Shown here one piece after another: positions 34,771 to 42,922 of a stretch of DNA of 64,000 nucleotides. The stretch is taken from positions 1 to 64,000 of the forward strand of contig JAFUWW010000011.1 of assembly GCA_017471085.1 (NCBI GenBank), written 5' to 3'. The DNA is from Bacteroidales bacterium. GTDB taxonomy: Bacteria > Bacteroidota > Bacteroidia > Bacteroidales > UBA932. The notes under the pieces are model-generated. The model saw nothing but the letters and a program-made list of their open reading frames with translations, was not told the DNA's origin and did no database searches. Numbering within the stretch: the stretch's first letter is position 1; each line of letters starts with the position of its first letter. The translations under genes and the position numbers were made by a program.

Positions 34771-35903
34771 TGCTGGGACTTCTCATATCGCTTCTCCTTC
34801 TAACAGATCCTTCACCGGCGCTGCCGGTTCAGGATGACAGTGCTGTCTTTCAGGAAGGGGATGCTGTCATTCTGAGCGAAAGCGAAGAATCTTCGGGCTT
34901 CGATATGGACGAATACCTCTATGGCCATGTGGTCGATGCCTACGACTGGCACATTACTACCATAAACGGCAAACATATCAGCATTCCGCTGCCGGTTATC
35001 GTCCGGAGCCGGACAACCGGCTGGCACGTGTTCTCGTCTGCAAAGCTCTCCCACGGAGAGGAGTACGAAGGCTTTTACCTCCTGCACGATCCCGAGTCCC
35101 ATAAAGACAGAGTGATGGAGCACACCCCCGGGGGCGATGTCCGGCCCCTGGACATTTCCATCACCAAGAACGTGGCAGGGCTCCTTTTCAACAGCCTGGT
35201 GCTGGTGATGCTGGTTCTTTTCGGGGTGCGCTGGTACCGCAAACACGACGCCCGCGAAGAGGCGCCGGGCGGCTTCAGCGGCCTGCTCGAGATGCTGGTG
35301 ATGATGGTGGAGAACGACATTATCAAGCCCTGTATCGGCCAGGATTACAAGCGTTATTCGCCCTACCTGCTCACGGCCTTTTTCTTCATTTTCGTGAACA
35401 ACCTGCTGGGTATTGTGCCGTTTTTCCCGGGCGGGGCCAATATCACGGGCAACATTGCCGTCACCTTTGCCATGGCCCTGTTCACGTTCCTGGCCGTGAA
35501 CCTGTTCGGCAACAAGCACTACTACAAAGATATTTTTTGGCCGGACGTTCCGGTTTTCCTCAAGGCCATCCCCCTGATGCCGCTTATCGAGATTATCGGC
35601 ATGTTCACCAAGCCCTTTTCGCTCATGGTGCGGCTTTTTGCCAACATCCTCGCAGGTCACATGATGATTCTGGGCGTGGTGTCGGTGGTGTTCCTTACGG
35701 CAGAGCTGGGGGCGGCTATGAACAGCGGGCTCACCGTTATCGCCGTCCTATTTGGCGTATTCATGGATATCCTGGAGCTATTGGTGGCATTCCTCCAGGC
35801 CTATATATTCACCATGCTTTCGAGTGTGTTCATCGGGCTCAGCCGACAGCACCCGGAAGAAGAAAAAGTAGAACAGAAGAATAGTAACTTTAAACAACAA
35901 TAG
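34767..35903 (+). CDS. atpB: F0 ATP synthase subunit a, with N-terminal extension
   Basis: 378 aa. After a signal-like hydrophobic N-terminus there is a roughly 110-residue extracytoplasmic domain, usual for this phylum, and then the membrane domain with the essential Arg in SLMVRLFANILAGH and LPL-type helices. Residues about 21-43 (QDDSAVFQEGDAVILSESEE region) are encoded by a dispersed-repeat sequence (34829-34895). Start at 34767 (ATGATG, 34770 also possible) overlaps atpC. Confidence 0.95.
   Translation: MMLGLLISLLLLTDPSPALPVQDDSAVFQEGDAVILSESEESSGFDMDEYLYGHVVDAYDWHITTINGKHISIPLPVIVRSRTTGWHVFSSAKLSHGEEYEGFYLLHDPESHKDRVMEHTPGGDVRPLDISITKNVAGLLFNSLVLVMLVLFGVRWYRKHDAREEAPGGFSGLLEMLVMMVENDIIKPCIGQDYKRYSPYLLTAFFFIFVNNLLGIVPFFPGGANITGNIAVTFAMALFTFLAVNLFGNKHYYKDIFWPDVPVFLKAIPLMPLIEIIGMFTKPFSLMVRLFANILAGHMMILGVVSVVFLTAELGAAMNSGLTVIAVLFGVFMDILELLVAFLQAYIFTMLSSVFIGLSRQHPEEEKVEQKNSNFKQQ
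34829..34895. repeat. Dispersed repeat translated within atpB
   Basis: GTCATTCTGAGCGAAAGCGA followed by AGAATCTT (34866-34893) matches the copy before atpG (38845-38871). Upstream, TCAGGATGACAG (34829-34840) is the inverted partner of CTGTCATTCTGA (34864-34875), so this is a hairpin-shaped element read in frame near the N-terminus of subunit a. Confidence 0.7.
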
Positions 35904-35907
35904 CATT

Positions 35908-36159
35908 ATGATTTTGTCCACTATGCTCCTTCAGGCTGCTTCCAGTGCAGCTCTCGGAAAGGCCGGTGCCGCCCTGGGTGCCGGTATCGCCGCCGTCGCC
36001 GCCGCTTTCGGTATCGGCAACATCGGAAAGGCCGCCCTTGAAGCCGGCGCCCGCCAGCCGGAGAAGGCCGACCACTACCGCCTCACGGCCATCATCATCG
36101 GCGCCCTGGTAGAAGGCGCGTGCCTTTTTGCCATCCTGGTTTGCCTTATCGGCAAGTAA
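35908..36159 (+). CDS. atpE: F0 ATP synthase subunit c
   Basis: 83-aa proteolipid with two membrane helices. Gly/Ala-rich helix 1, the polar loop ARQPEKAD, and the ion-binding Glu in helix 2 (IIGALVEGACLFAI). The residues after the Glu (Gly-Ala) are not the Ser-Thr of sodium-type rings, so proton coupling is more likely. Confidence 0.95.
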   Translation: MILSTMLLQAASSAALGKAGAALGAGIAAVAAAFGIGNIGKAALEAGARQPEKADHYRLTAIIIGALVEGACLFAILVCLIGK

Positions 36160-36171
36160 ACCTCCACGCGT

Positions 36172-36678
36172 ATGTCGCTGATTACGCCAGATTTTGGGCT
36201 GCTGTTCTGGATGACGCTGATTTTCGGCATCGTCTTCTTCATCCTGGCCAAATTTGGTTTTCCGGTGCTGACGGACATGGTGCGCAAGCGGCAGGAGCGG
36301 ATCGAAAAGTCTATCCGTGACGCCCGTGACATCGAGGCCCGGATGGCCGCCTGGAAAACCGAGCAGGCCCAGATGATGGAGGAGGCGCGGCGTCAGCAGG
36401 CCGCCATCCTCCGGGAGGCCAGCGAGGCCAAGGCCAAGATTCTCTCCGAGGCCAAGGCCCAGGCGCGGGAAGAGGCGGATAAGATCCTCTCCCAGGCCCG
36501 CACGGAGATTGCGGCCGAGAAGGAAAGCGCCCTCCGGGATGTCCGCCGCGAATCGGCCAGCCTGGCCGTTGAGGTGGCGGAGAAAATCCTTCGCCGGGAG
36601 CTCTCTGACCGGGGCAGCCAGCGTGCCTTCATCGACACCCTGCTGGACGAAGCCAACGAAGCAGACCTGCGTTCATGA
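36172..36678 (+). CDS. atpF: F0 ATP synthase subunit b
   Basis: 168 aa: one N-terminal membrane helix (LLFWMTLIFGIVFFILAKFG) and a long Ala/Glu/Lys/Arg-rich coiled coil that forms the peripheral stalk. The end overlaps atpH by 4 bp (ATGA). Confidence 0.94.
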   Translation: MSLITPDFGLLFWMTLIFGIVFFILAKFGFPVLTDMVRKRQERIEKSIRDARDIEARMAAWKTEQAQMMEEARRQQAAILREASEAKAKILSEAKAQAREEADKILSQARTEIAAEKESALRDVRRESASLAVEVAEKILRRELSDRGSQRAFIDTLLDEANEADLRS

Positions 36679-37235
36679 ACCGGAGCATCATCATCACGCG
36701 TTACGCCCGGGCACTGGTCAAGTATGTCCGGGAAACCGGCCATGGCGCCATCGTAGCCTCCGAGGCCGAGCAGCTGGAAACTGCCCTTCACAGCCTGCCG
36801 GACCTCCGGCGGATGATGACGGCGGCCGACGACGTGGTGACGCCCTTCGAGAAGAAGAAACTGCTGCAGAGCGCCCTCGGGAACCGGATGTCGCAGGAAC
36901 TCAGCCGTTTTCTCACGCTCCTCAACCGGAACGGCCGGATGGGTCTCGTAGAGGAAATCCTCCGGGATTTCGTGGACATGTACCATCGCAGCGTGGGGGT
37001 GCGGAAAGCGCATCTGACCGCTGTGGAAGAGCCGTCCGAGCGCATGTTGCAGCGGCTGAAGGCCCTGGTGAAGCAAAAGACCGGGGACGATGTGATTATA
37101 GAGGTGGACGTGGATCCGACGCTGATCGGCGGGTTTGTGTTCGATATTGACGACTACCTCCTGGACGCCAGCGTCAAACGCCAGCTGGAGCTTATCCGGG
37201 AACAATTTGTAGAACGAAACAGAAGAATCATATAA
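36675..37235 (+). CDS. atpH: F1 ATP synthase subunit delta
   Basis: 186-aa stalk subunit that ties F1 to subunit b. N-terminal helical domain begins [15 protein letters not shown]; the conserved C-terminal motif appears as [25 protein letters not shown] with the GG-F segment. Overlaps atpF (4 bp) and atpA (1 bp). Confidence 0.94.
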   Translation: MNRSIIITRYARALVKYVRETGHGAIVASEAEQLETALHSLPDLRRMMTAADDVVTPFEKKKLLQSALGNRMSQELSRFLTLLNRNGRMGLVEEILRDFVDMYHRSVGVRKAHLTAVEEPSERMLQRLKALVKQKTGDDVIIEVDVDPTLIGGFVFDIDDYLLDASVKRQLELIREQFVERNRRII

Positions 37236-38818
37236 TGGCAACTCTGAAACCGAGTGAAGTGTCGGATATCCTGCTGGGGCAACTCCGGGACATGAAAAAC
37301 GATCTCCAGTTCGAGGAGATCGGTAAGGCGCTGCAGGTGAGTGACGGCGTGGTGCGCATCTATGGACTGGACCATGCCGAGGCCGGCGAACTCCTGGACT
37401 GCGGAAGCGGCGTGATGGCCGTGGTGATGAACCTGGAGACCGACAACGTGGGCGCCGTCCTCATGGGGCCGACCGACCATGTGAAAGAGGGGATGGTGGT
37501 GCGCCGGACCGGGCGCATTGCCTCCATCGGCGTAAACGACAACCTGCTTGGGCGGGTGATTGACCCGCTCGGCAACCCGCTCGACGGCCTGGGCCCCATC
37601 GAAGGGGAGAAGGTGGAGATGCCCCTGGAGCGGAAAGCGCCCGGGGTCATCTTCCGCGAACCGGTGTGCGAGCCGCTGCAGACGGGCCTCAAGGCCATCG
37701 ACGCCATGATTCCCATCGGCCGCGGACAGCGGGAGCTCATTATCGGCGACCGCCAGACCGGAAAGACGGCCATTGCCATTGACACCATTATCAACCAGCG
37801 GGCGGGGTACCTTGCCGGGGAGCCGGTGCACTGCATTTATGTGGCCATCGGCCAAAAGGGCAGTACCGTGGCCTCCATTGTTGAGACCCTCCGTGCGCAT
37901 GGCGCCATGGACTATACCACCGTGGTGGCGGCAACGGCGGCCGACCCGGCGGCCCTCCAGTATTACGCGCCTTTCTCCGGAGCGGCTATCGGCGAGTATT
38001 TCCGCGATACGGGCCGACACGCACTGGTGGTGTACGACGACCTTTCCAAGCAGGCCGTGGCCTACCGCGAGGTGTCGCTGATTCTCAGGCGTCCTTCCGG
38101 GCGCGAGGCCTATCCGGGCGATATCTTCTACCTCCATTCCCGCCTCCTGGAGCGGGCCGCCAAGATTATTTCCCAGCCGGAGGTGGCGGCGCAGATGAAC
38201 GACCTTCCCGCCTCCCTGCAGGGCAAGGTGAAAGGCGGCGGCTCCCTGACGGCCCTTCCCATCATCGAGACGCAGGCCGGGGACGTTTCGGCCTATATCC
38301 CCACCAACGTGATTTCCATCACCGACGGACAGATTTACCTGGAGCAGGCGCTCTTCAACCAGGGCGTGCGGCCGGCCATCAATGTGGGCATCAGCGTGTC
38401 CCGCGTGGGCGGCAGCGCCCAGATCAAGTCCATGAAGAAGATTGCGGGCACCCTCAAGATTGACCAGGCCCAGTGGACAGAGCTGGAGGCCTTCTCCAAG
38501 TTCTCCTCCGACATGGACAAGGTGACGGAAATGGCCCTGGACAAGGGCCGGAAGAACAACCAGCTCCTTATCCAGCCCCAGTACAGCCCCATGCCCGTAG
38601 GGGAGCAGGTGGCCATTCTCTACTGCGGCATCAAGGGCCTGATGCGGGACATCCCCGTGAACAAAGTCCGTGACTTCCAGGAAGCCTTCCTGGAGCATAT
38701 CCGTGCCTCCCACAAGGCCGATGTCCTGGATGTCCTTACTTCCGGCAAGGTGACGGACGAAGTGACCGCCATCCTGGAAAAAGTGGCCGCGCAGGTGGTC
38801 CTTTCCCTGAAAGACTAG
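37235..38818 (+). CDS. atpA: F1 ATP synthase subunit alpha
   Basis: 527 aa. P-loop [18 protein letters not shown], the alpha signature [17 protein letters not shown] and the N-terminal crown domain are intact. Start ATG at 37235 overlaps the atpH stop (TAATG). Confidence 0.97.
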   Translation: MATLKPSEVSDILLGQLRDMKNDLQFEEIGKALQVSDGVVRIYGLDHAEAGELLDCGSGVMAVVMNLETDNVGAVLMGPTDHVKEGMVVRRTGRIASIGVNDNLLGRVIDPLGNPLDGLGPIEGEKVEMPLERKAPGVIFREPVCEPLQTGLKAIDAMIPIGRGQRELIIGDRQTGKTAIAIDTIINQRAGYLAGEPVHCIYVAIGQKGSTVASIVETLRAHGAMDYTTVVAATAADPAALQYYAPFSGAAIGEYFRDTGRHALVVYDDLSKQAVAYREVSLILRRPSGREAYPGDIFYLHSRLLERAAKIISQPEVAAQMNDLPASLQGKVKGGGSLTALPIIETQAGDVSAYIPTNVISITDGQIYLEQALFNQGVRPAINVGISVSRVGGSAQIKSMKKIAGTLKIDQAQWTELEAFSKFSSDMDKVTEMALDKGRKNNQLLIQPQYSPMPVGEQVAILYCGIKGLMRDIPVNKVRDFQEAFLEHIRASHKADVLDVLTSGKVTDEVTAILEKVAAQVVLSLKD

Positions 38819-38821
38819 TTG

Positions 38822-38871
38822 TGTCATTCTGAGAGATCATTTTTGTCATTCTGAACGAAGCGAAGAATCTT
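38822..38871. repeat. Dispersed repeat between atpA and atpG
   Basis: A truncated copy (TGTCATTCTGAGAG, from 38823) is followed by a fuller one (GTCATTCTGAACGAAGCGAA then GAATCTT, 38845-38871) that ends directly at the atpG ATG. It therefore forms the whole atpG leader. Same family as 34829-34895. Confidence 0.75.
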
Positions 38872-39837
38872 ATGCCAACCCTGAAAGAAATCAAAGGCCG
38901 CATCGCCTCCGTGCAGAACACGCTGAAGATCACTTCGGCCATGAAACTGGTGTCTTCGGCCAAACTCCGCAAGGCGCAGACCGCCATCGAGAACATGCTG
39001 CCGTACCAGACGGCCCTGCAGCGGATTCTCACTACCGCGCTGGCCTCCTCCGGTGCAGATTCCGTCGTGCTGTCCACAAAAAAGGCCGAAAACGTGGATG
39101 GTGAGGCCAAAATGGCGGTTCCGTCCACGAAAAGGGCCGAAAACGTGGATGGCGAGGCCGAAATGGCGGTTCCGTCCACGAAAAGGGCCGAAAACGTGGA
39201 TGGCGGGCCGGGAAGGGTGGCCGTCGTGGCCATTGCGTCCAATTCTTCGCTCTGCGGCGGCTTCAATGCCAATGCCGTGACCAAAGTGAAGGGACTGCTG
39301 AAGCAATATCCCGACGCCGAGGTTTATTCCATCGGCCGGAAAATGGCGGATGCGATGCGAAAGGCCGGCCATCCCTCCCCGGCCGACTTCACCTCCCTCT
39401 CGGAGCATCCCGCCTATGCCCCCTGCTCGCAGCTGGCGGAACAGCTGATGGAAGACTTCGAAAAGGGCCGCCTCAGCCGCGTCTTCCTGGTCTATAACCA
39501 CTATGTCTCCACGGCCAAGCAGGTGCCCACCGTGGAAACCTTCCTCCCCGCCGCCCTTCCGGAGGGAAAGGCCGATGCCCTCCCGGCGGACGTAATCCTG
39601 GAACCGTCGGCCCGGAAACTGCTGGAAGAGCTCCTGCCCAAGGCGCAGAAACTCAAGCTCTATACCACCCTTCTGGACAGCGCCGCGGCCGAACACGCCG
39701 CCCGCACCGTAGCCATGCAGACGGCCACCGACAACGGCGAGGAACTGCTGGAAGAACTCACCTTGCAGTACAACAAGGGACGCCAGCAGAAAATCACCTC
39801 CGAGATCCTGGACCTCGCCGGCGGGCAGAACAATTAA
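38872..39837 (+). CDS. atpG: F1 ATP synthase subunit gamma with in-frame repeat insert
   Basis: 321-aa rotor subunit. N-terminal helix (MPTLKEIKGRIASVQNTLKI), Rossmann-like domain beginning VAVVAIASNSSLCGGFNAN, and C-terminal helix ending in TLQYNKGRQQKITSEILDL are normal. Residues 68-110 are an insertion made of two and a half 17-residue repeats (STKRAENVDGEAEMAVP) between the first helix and the Rossmann domain, encoded by the 28-nt palindromic array. E. coli gamma is about 287 aa and lacks it. Confidence 0.95.
   Translation: MPTLKEIKGRIASVQNTLKITSAMKLVSSAKLRKAQTAIENMLPYQTALQRILTTALASSGADSVVLSTKKAENVDGEAKMAVPSTKRAENVDGEAEMAVPSTKRAENVDGGPGRVAVVAIASNSSLCGGFNANAVTKVKGLLKQYPDAEVYSIGRKMADAMRKAGHPSPADFTSLSEHPAYAPCSQLAEQLMEDFEKGRLSRVFLVYNHYVSTAKQVPTVETFLPAALPEGKADALPADVILEPSARKLLEELLPKAQKLKLYTTLLDSAAAEHAARTVAMQTATDNGEELLEELTLQYNKGRQQKITSEILDLAGGQNN
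39072..39201 (+). repeat. Three-unit palindromic array inside atpG
   Basis: 28-nt units at 39072-39099, 39123-39150 and 39174-39201 with 23-nt linkers (51-nt period). Arms GTCCAC/GTGGAT; core of units 2 and 3 GAAAAGGGCCGAAAAC. Each 51-nt period encodes 17 residues, read as S-T-K-x-A-E-N-V-D-G. Confidence 0.9.
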
Positions 39838-39849
39838 TGAAATTATTAG

Positions 39850-39857
39850 TACCTTTG
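39850..39857 (+). promoter_or_regulatory. -7 box of the HAD gene, very short leader
   Basis: TACCTTTG ends 8 nt before the ATG at 39866, implying an almost leaderless mRNA. No -33 TTTG is visible. Confidence 0.6.
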
Positions 39858-39865
39858 TACCCGTT

Positions 39866-40480
39866 ATGACAAAGGCGATTGTTTTTGACCTGGGCGGTGT
39901 GCTCATTGACCTGGACCCGGACCGTTGTATTCAAGCATTCCGGGAGATACTTGGTTTTGAGCGCATTACAGAACTTCTGGACCCCTGCCACCAGAAGGGC
40001 ATCTATGGCGACATGGAGGCCGGGATTCTGTCGGCCGATGAATTCCGCCGGCAGATTTTGGCAGAATCCCGTCCGGGCTGCACGCCGGAGGATGTGGACC
40101 GTTCGATGGCCGCCCTCCTGGTGGGGATGGCCCCTTACAAGGTGCAGCTCCTTCAGGAGTTGTCGGCCCGATACCCCCTTTATGCCCTTTCCAACAACAA
40201 CGACATTTCCATGGCCCGCTTCCACCAGATTTTTGAGGAAATGGGGCTGGACTGGAAGCATATCTTCCGGGAAGAGCTGATTTCCTGCAACCTGAAGATG
40301 CTGAAGCCGGGGCCGGAGATTTTCCGCGAGGCTGTCCGCCGGATTGGCTATGCGCCGGAGGAGATTCTCTTTGTGGACGATTCCATGCGGAATATCGACG
40401 GTGCACAGGCCGTGGGCATCCAGGCCGCCTATTATGAGCAGGGGGCCGATCTACGCCTCATTTTCAAAGACTTACTATAG
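39866..40480 (+). CDS. HAD-superfamily phosphatase (subfamily IA)
   Basis: 204 aa. HAD motif I FDLGGVLIDLD (nucleophile and acid/base Asp), motif II LSNNND, Lys in MLKPGPEIF, and motif IV FVDDS are all present, with a helical cap between I and II. It resembles YihX-type sugar-phosphate phosphatases. The organophosphate transporter gene starts 6 bp downstream, so uptake and dephosphorylation of a sugar phosphate is a reasonable joint role (inference). Confidence 0.88.
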   Translation: MTKAIVFDLGGVLIDLDPDRCIQAFREILGFERITELLDPCHQKGIYGDMEAGILSADEFRRQILAESRPGCTPEDVDRSMAALLVGMAPYKVQLLQELSARYPLYALSNNNDISMARFHQIFEEMGLDWKHIFREELISCNLKMLKPGPEIFREAVRRIGYAPEEILFVDDSMRNIDGAQAVGIQAAYYEQGADLRLIFKDLL

Positions 40481-40486
40481 CGAACC

Positions 40487-41845
40487 ATGTCCCTGCTTTC
40501 GCACTTCAGGATTAGTCAGCCTGCATCTGAAAAACTTCCCGCCTCCGAGGTGGACGCTGCTTACCGGCGCTACCGCAGCCGCACATTCTGGGGCGTCACC
40601 GCTGCCTATACCCTGTACTATGTGTGCCGGATGACCCTTGGCGTTGTGAAGCAGCCGCTCATCGACGGCGGCATCCTCACGGCCGGGCAGCTCGGTATCA
40701 TCGGCTCGGCCTTCTACTTCGTGTACGCGGTGGGGAAGTTCACCAACGGGTTCATTGCCGACTATTGCAACATCCGCCGCTTCATGGCTGCCGGGCTGGG
40801 GGTATCGGCCCTCATTAATCTGGTGCTGGGGCTGCTGGGCCTTCTGAACGGCACATTGGGATTTGGGTCGATGGTGCTTTTTCTCACCTTCGCGCTCCTT
40901 TGGGGGGTGAACGGATGGATGCAGTCCATGGGGTCGCCGCCCGGGACCATCAGCCTGTCGCGCTGGTTCCCGCTCAAGACCCGCGGCACCATGTACAGCA
41001 TCTTCAGTTCCACGCCGCAGCTGGGAAAGGCTGTTTCCATGATTCTGACGGGCTTTATCGTGGCCGCCGCGGGGTGGCAGTGGGGCTTTCTCGCCGCTGC
41101 GGCGGCGGGTGTCATCGGCACGGTGGTGGCGCTGGTCTTTATTTCCGATACGCCCGAAAGCCGGGGGCTGCCGTCTGTGCAGGAACTCTCCGGCGAACCG
41201 GTGAAAGCGCTGGATAAAAAGCCTGTGAAAGAACTCCAGCGGTGGGTTTTCCGCCATCCGGGCATCTGGGTCATTGCCATTTCTACGGCTTTCCTCTATA
41301 TTACGCAGCACGCCGTGAGCGACTGGGGCGTGCTGTTCCTCCAGAAGCAGAAGGCGTTTTCGCTGGAAAGCGCCACGCAGGTGATTGGCATTGCGGAGGT
41401 GTTCGGGGTCATCGGAAACCTTTTGGCCGGCTGGCTGTCGGACCGGGTGTTCCGGGGTAACCGGGTGCGGCCGGTAGTCATTTCCGGCGTACTGGCGGTG
41501 CTGTCGCTCGCGGGATTCCTCTTCCTGGAGGGCGGGTTCTGGGCCAATATCGGCTTTGTGGCGCTGTTCAGCATGGCTTTCAGCGTGGTGTTCTGCATTG
41601 TGGCCGGCCTTATGGCGCTGGATTTTGTGCCGCGGAAAGCGACGGGAGCAGCGCTGGGCATCGTGGGCATCTCTTCCTATGCGGCGGCGGGCGCCCAGTC
41701 CATCGTGAGCGGTTTCCTGATTGACGGAAACGCGGCGGACGGGGTGTACAACTTCCTGCCGGTGTCGGTCTTCTGGACGGCGGCCTGCTTCGTTGCCTTT
41801 GTGCTGCCGGTGGTGGGGTGGAAGTATTTGCGTCCCAAAGAATAA
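40487..41845 (+). CDS. MFS organophosphate:phosphate antiporter (GlpT/UhpT/UhpC-like)
   Basis: 452 aa with about 12 membrane helices in two halves. TLYYVCRMTLGVVKQPL in helix 1 and FVYAVGKFTNGFIADYCNIR between helices 2 and 3 are OPA-family signatures, as is GWMQSMGSPPG. Likely substrates are glycerol-3-phosphate or hexose phosphate; UhpC-like sensing cannot be excluded, but no two-component genes are adjacent. Confidence 0.86.
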   Translation: MSLLSHFRISQPASEKLPASEVDAAYRRYRSRTFWGVTAAYTLYYVCRMTLGVVKQPLIDGGILTAGQLGIIGSAFYFVYAVGKFTNGFIADYCNIRRFMAAGLGVSALINLVLGLLGLLNGTLGFGSMVLFLTFALLWGVNGWMQSMGSPPGTISLSRWFPLKTRGTMYSIFSSTPQLGKAVSMILTGFIVAAAGWQWGFLAAAAAGVIGTVVALVFISDTPESRGLPSVQELSGEPVKALDKKPVKELQRWVFRHPGIWVIAISTAFLYITQHAVSDWGVLFLQKQKAFSLESATQVIGIAEVFGVIGNLLAGWLSDRVFRGNRVRPVVISGVLAVLSLAGFLFLEGGFWANIGFVALFSMAFSVVFCIVAGLMALDFVPRKATGAALGIVGISSYAAAGAQSIVSGFLIDGNAADGVYNFLPVSVFWTAACFVAFVLPVVGWKYLRPKE

Positions 41846-41858
41846 AGTATTACCTTTG
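41827..41858 (+). promoter_or_regulatory. Promoter of the YitT-family gene (TTTG-N20-TACCTTTG)
   Basis: TTTG 41827-41830 lies inside the end of the transporter gene; TACCTTTG 41851-41858 lies 20 bp before the ATG. Confidence 0.75.
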
Positions 41859-41878
41859 CACGCCAAAAACCACATAAA

Positions 41879-42799
41879 ATGAAAGATCTGCTAAAACCGC
41901 TGGGTACCTTCAAATTCTGGAAGGAACTGGTAATCATGACACTGGCTATGACCATCGCCGCCGCTGCCGTGTATTATTTCCTTATGCCCAGCAACCTTGT
42001 CATCGGCTCCATCACGGGTCTGTCCATGGTCCTGGCCGATATTTGTACCCTCGTGGGTATCCCCATGAAGGTGTCCTGGATGGTTACGGCCATCAACGCC
42101 ATCCTGCTGGTGCTGGCATGGTTCTTAATCGGCAAGGAATTCGGGGCCAAGACGGTGTACACCGCCCTTATCCTGGGTCCGCTCCTGGAGGTGTGGGAGA
42201 AGATTCTGCCCTACGAGAAACTGGTGGAGCCCGGCCAGACCTCTGTCATGGGCGACATCTGGTTCGACCTCATCTGTTTTGTGCTTATCCTCAGCATCTC
42301 GCAGACCATCCTGTTCCACATCAATGCCTCTACGGGCGGTCTGGATATCCTGGCCAAGATTGTGAACAAGTACCTGCACTTCGATATCGGCACGTCCGTT
42401 ACGGTGGCGGGCGCCCTCATCTGCTGCACCGCTTTTGCCGTGAATCCGTTCCGGATGGTGGTGATCGGCCTTATCGGCACCTGGATCAACGGCATTGCCC
42501 TGGATTATTTTACGGCGGGTCTGAACCGACGCAAGCGGGTTTGCATCATCTCCAAAGAGCATGAGCAGATCCGGGACTATATTATCAAAGACCTCTCCCG
42601 CGGTTGCAGCCTGTACGAGGTAACCGGCGGCTACAGCGGCGAAAAGTCCATGGAAATCCAGGTGCTCCTGACCCAGGACGAGTTTGCCAAACTCATGGAG
42701 TATCTCAAAGTCAACGACTTGCACAGCTTCATCACGGCCGGCAACGTGAGCGAGGTCTATGGCCTCTGGCACGAGAAAACGCGTAAAAAGTTAATCTGA
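41879..42799 (+). CDS. YitT-family membrane protein (DUF161/DUF2179)
   Basis: 306 aa. Five or six membrane helices (NLVIGSITGLSMVLADI; FHINASTGGLDILAKIVNKY is a family hallmark), then a C-terminal cytosolic DUF2179 domain (RVCIISKEHEQIRDYIIKDL, ITAGNVSEVYG). Physiological role of the family is not settled. Ends near a bidirectional terminator. Confidence 0.88.
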   Translation: MKDLLKPLGTFKFWKELVIMTLAMTIAAAAVYYFLMPSNLVIGSITGLSMVLADICTLVGIPMKVSWMVTAINAILLVLAWFLIGKEFGAKTVYTALILGPLLEVWEKILPYEKLVEPGQTSVMGDIWFDLICFVLILSISQTILFHINASTGGLDILAKIVNKYLHFDIGTSVTVAGALICCTAFAVNPFRMVVIGLIGTWINGIALDYFTAGLNRRKRVCIISKEHEQIRDYIIKDLSRGCSLYEVTGGYSGEKSMEIQVLLTQDEFAKLMEYLKVNDLHSFITAGNVSEVYGLWHEKTRKKLI

Positions 42800-42864
42800 T
42801 TCCGTTTTGGCACGGATTTGGAATTAAGGGGTATCAGACATAAATATTGATACCTTACTACTAT

Positions 42865-42912
42865 AAAACCCGCCTGCCGGTTGTGAAATCCGCAGGCGGG
42901 GTTTTCTTTTTT
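42865..42912. terminator. Bidirectional terminator between convergent genes
   Basis: AAAACCCGCCTGC (42865-42877) pairs with GCAGGCGGGGTTTT (42892-42905), with a T-rich tail on the + side and the A4 giving U4 on the - side. Serves the YitT gene and the opposing lipoprotein gene. Confidence 0.85.
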
Positions 42913-42922
42913 GCCGGTTCCG

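Noticed and set aside
35908..36159. Sodium-type c-ring
   Set aside because: The residues after the helix 2 Glu are Gly-Ala, and helix 1 lacks the Gln typical of sodium rings.
39072..39201. CRISPR-like array (28-nt repeats, 23-nt spacers) in atpG and the MATE gene
   Set aside because: The 'spacers' are near-identical to each other, the array is read in frame in conserved proteins, and no cas genes are nearby. It is a coding minisatellite/palindromic element.
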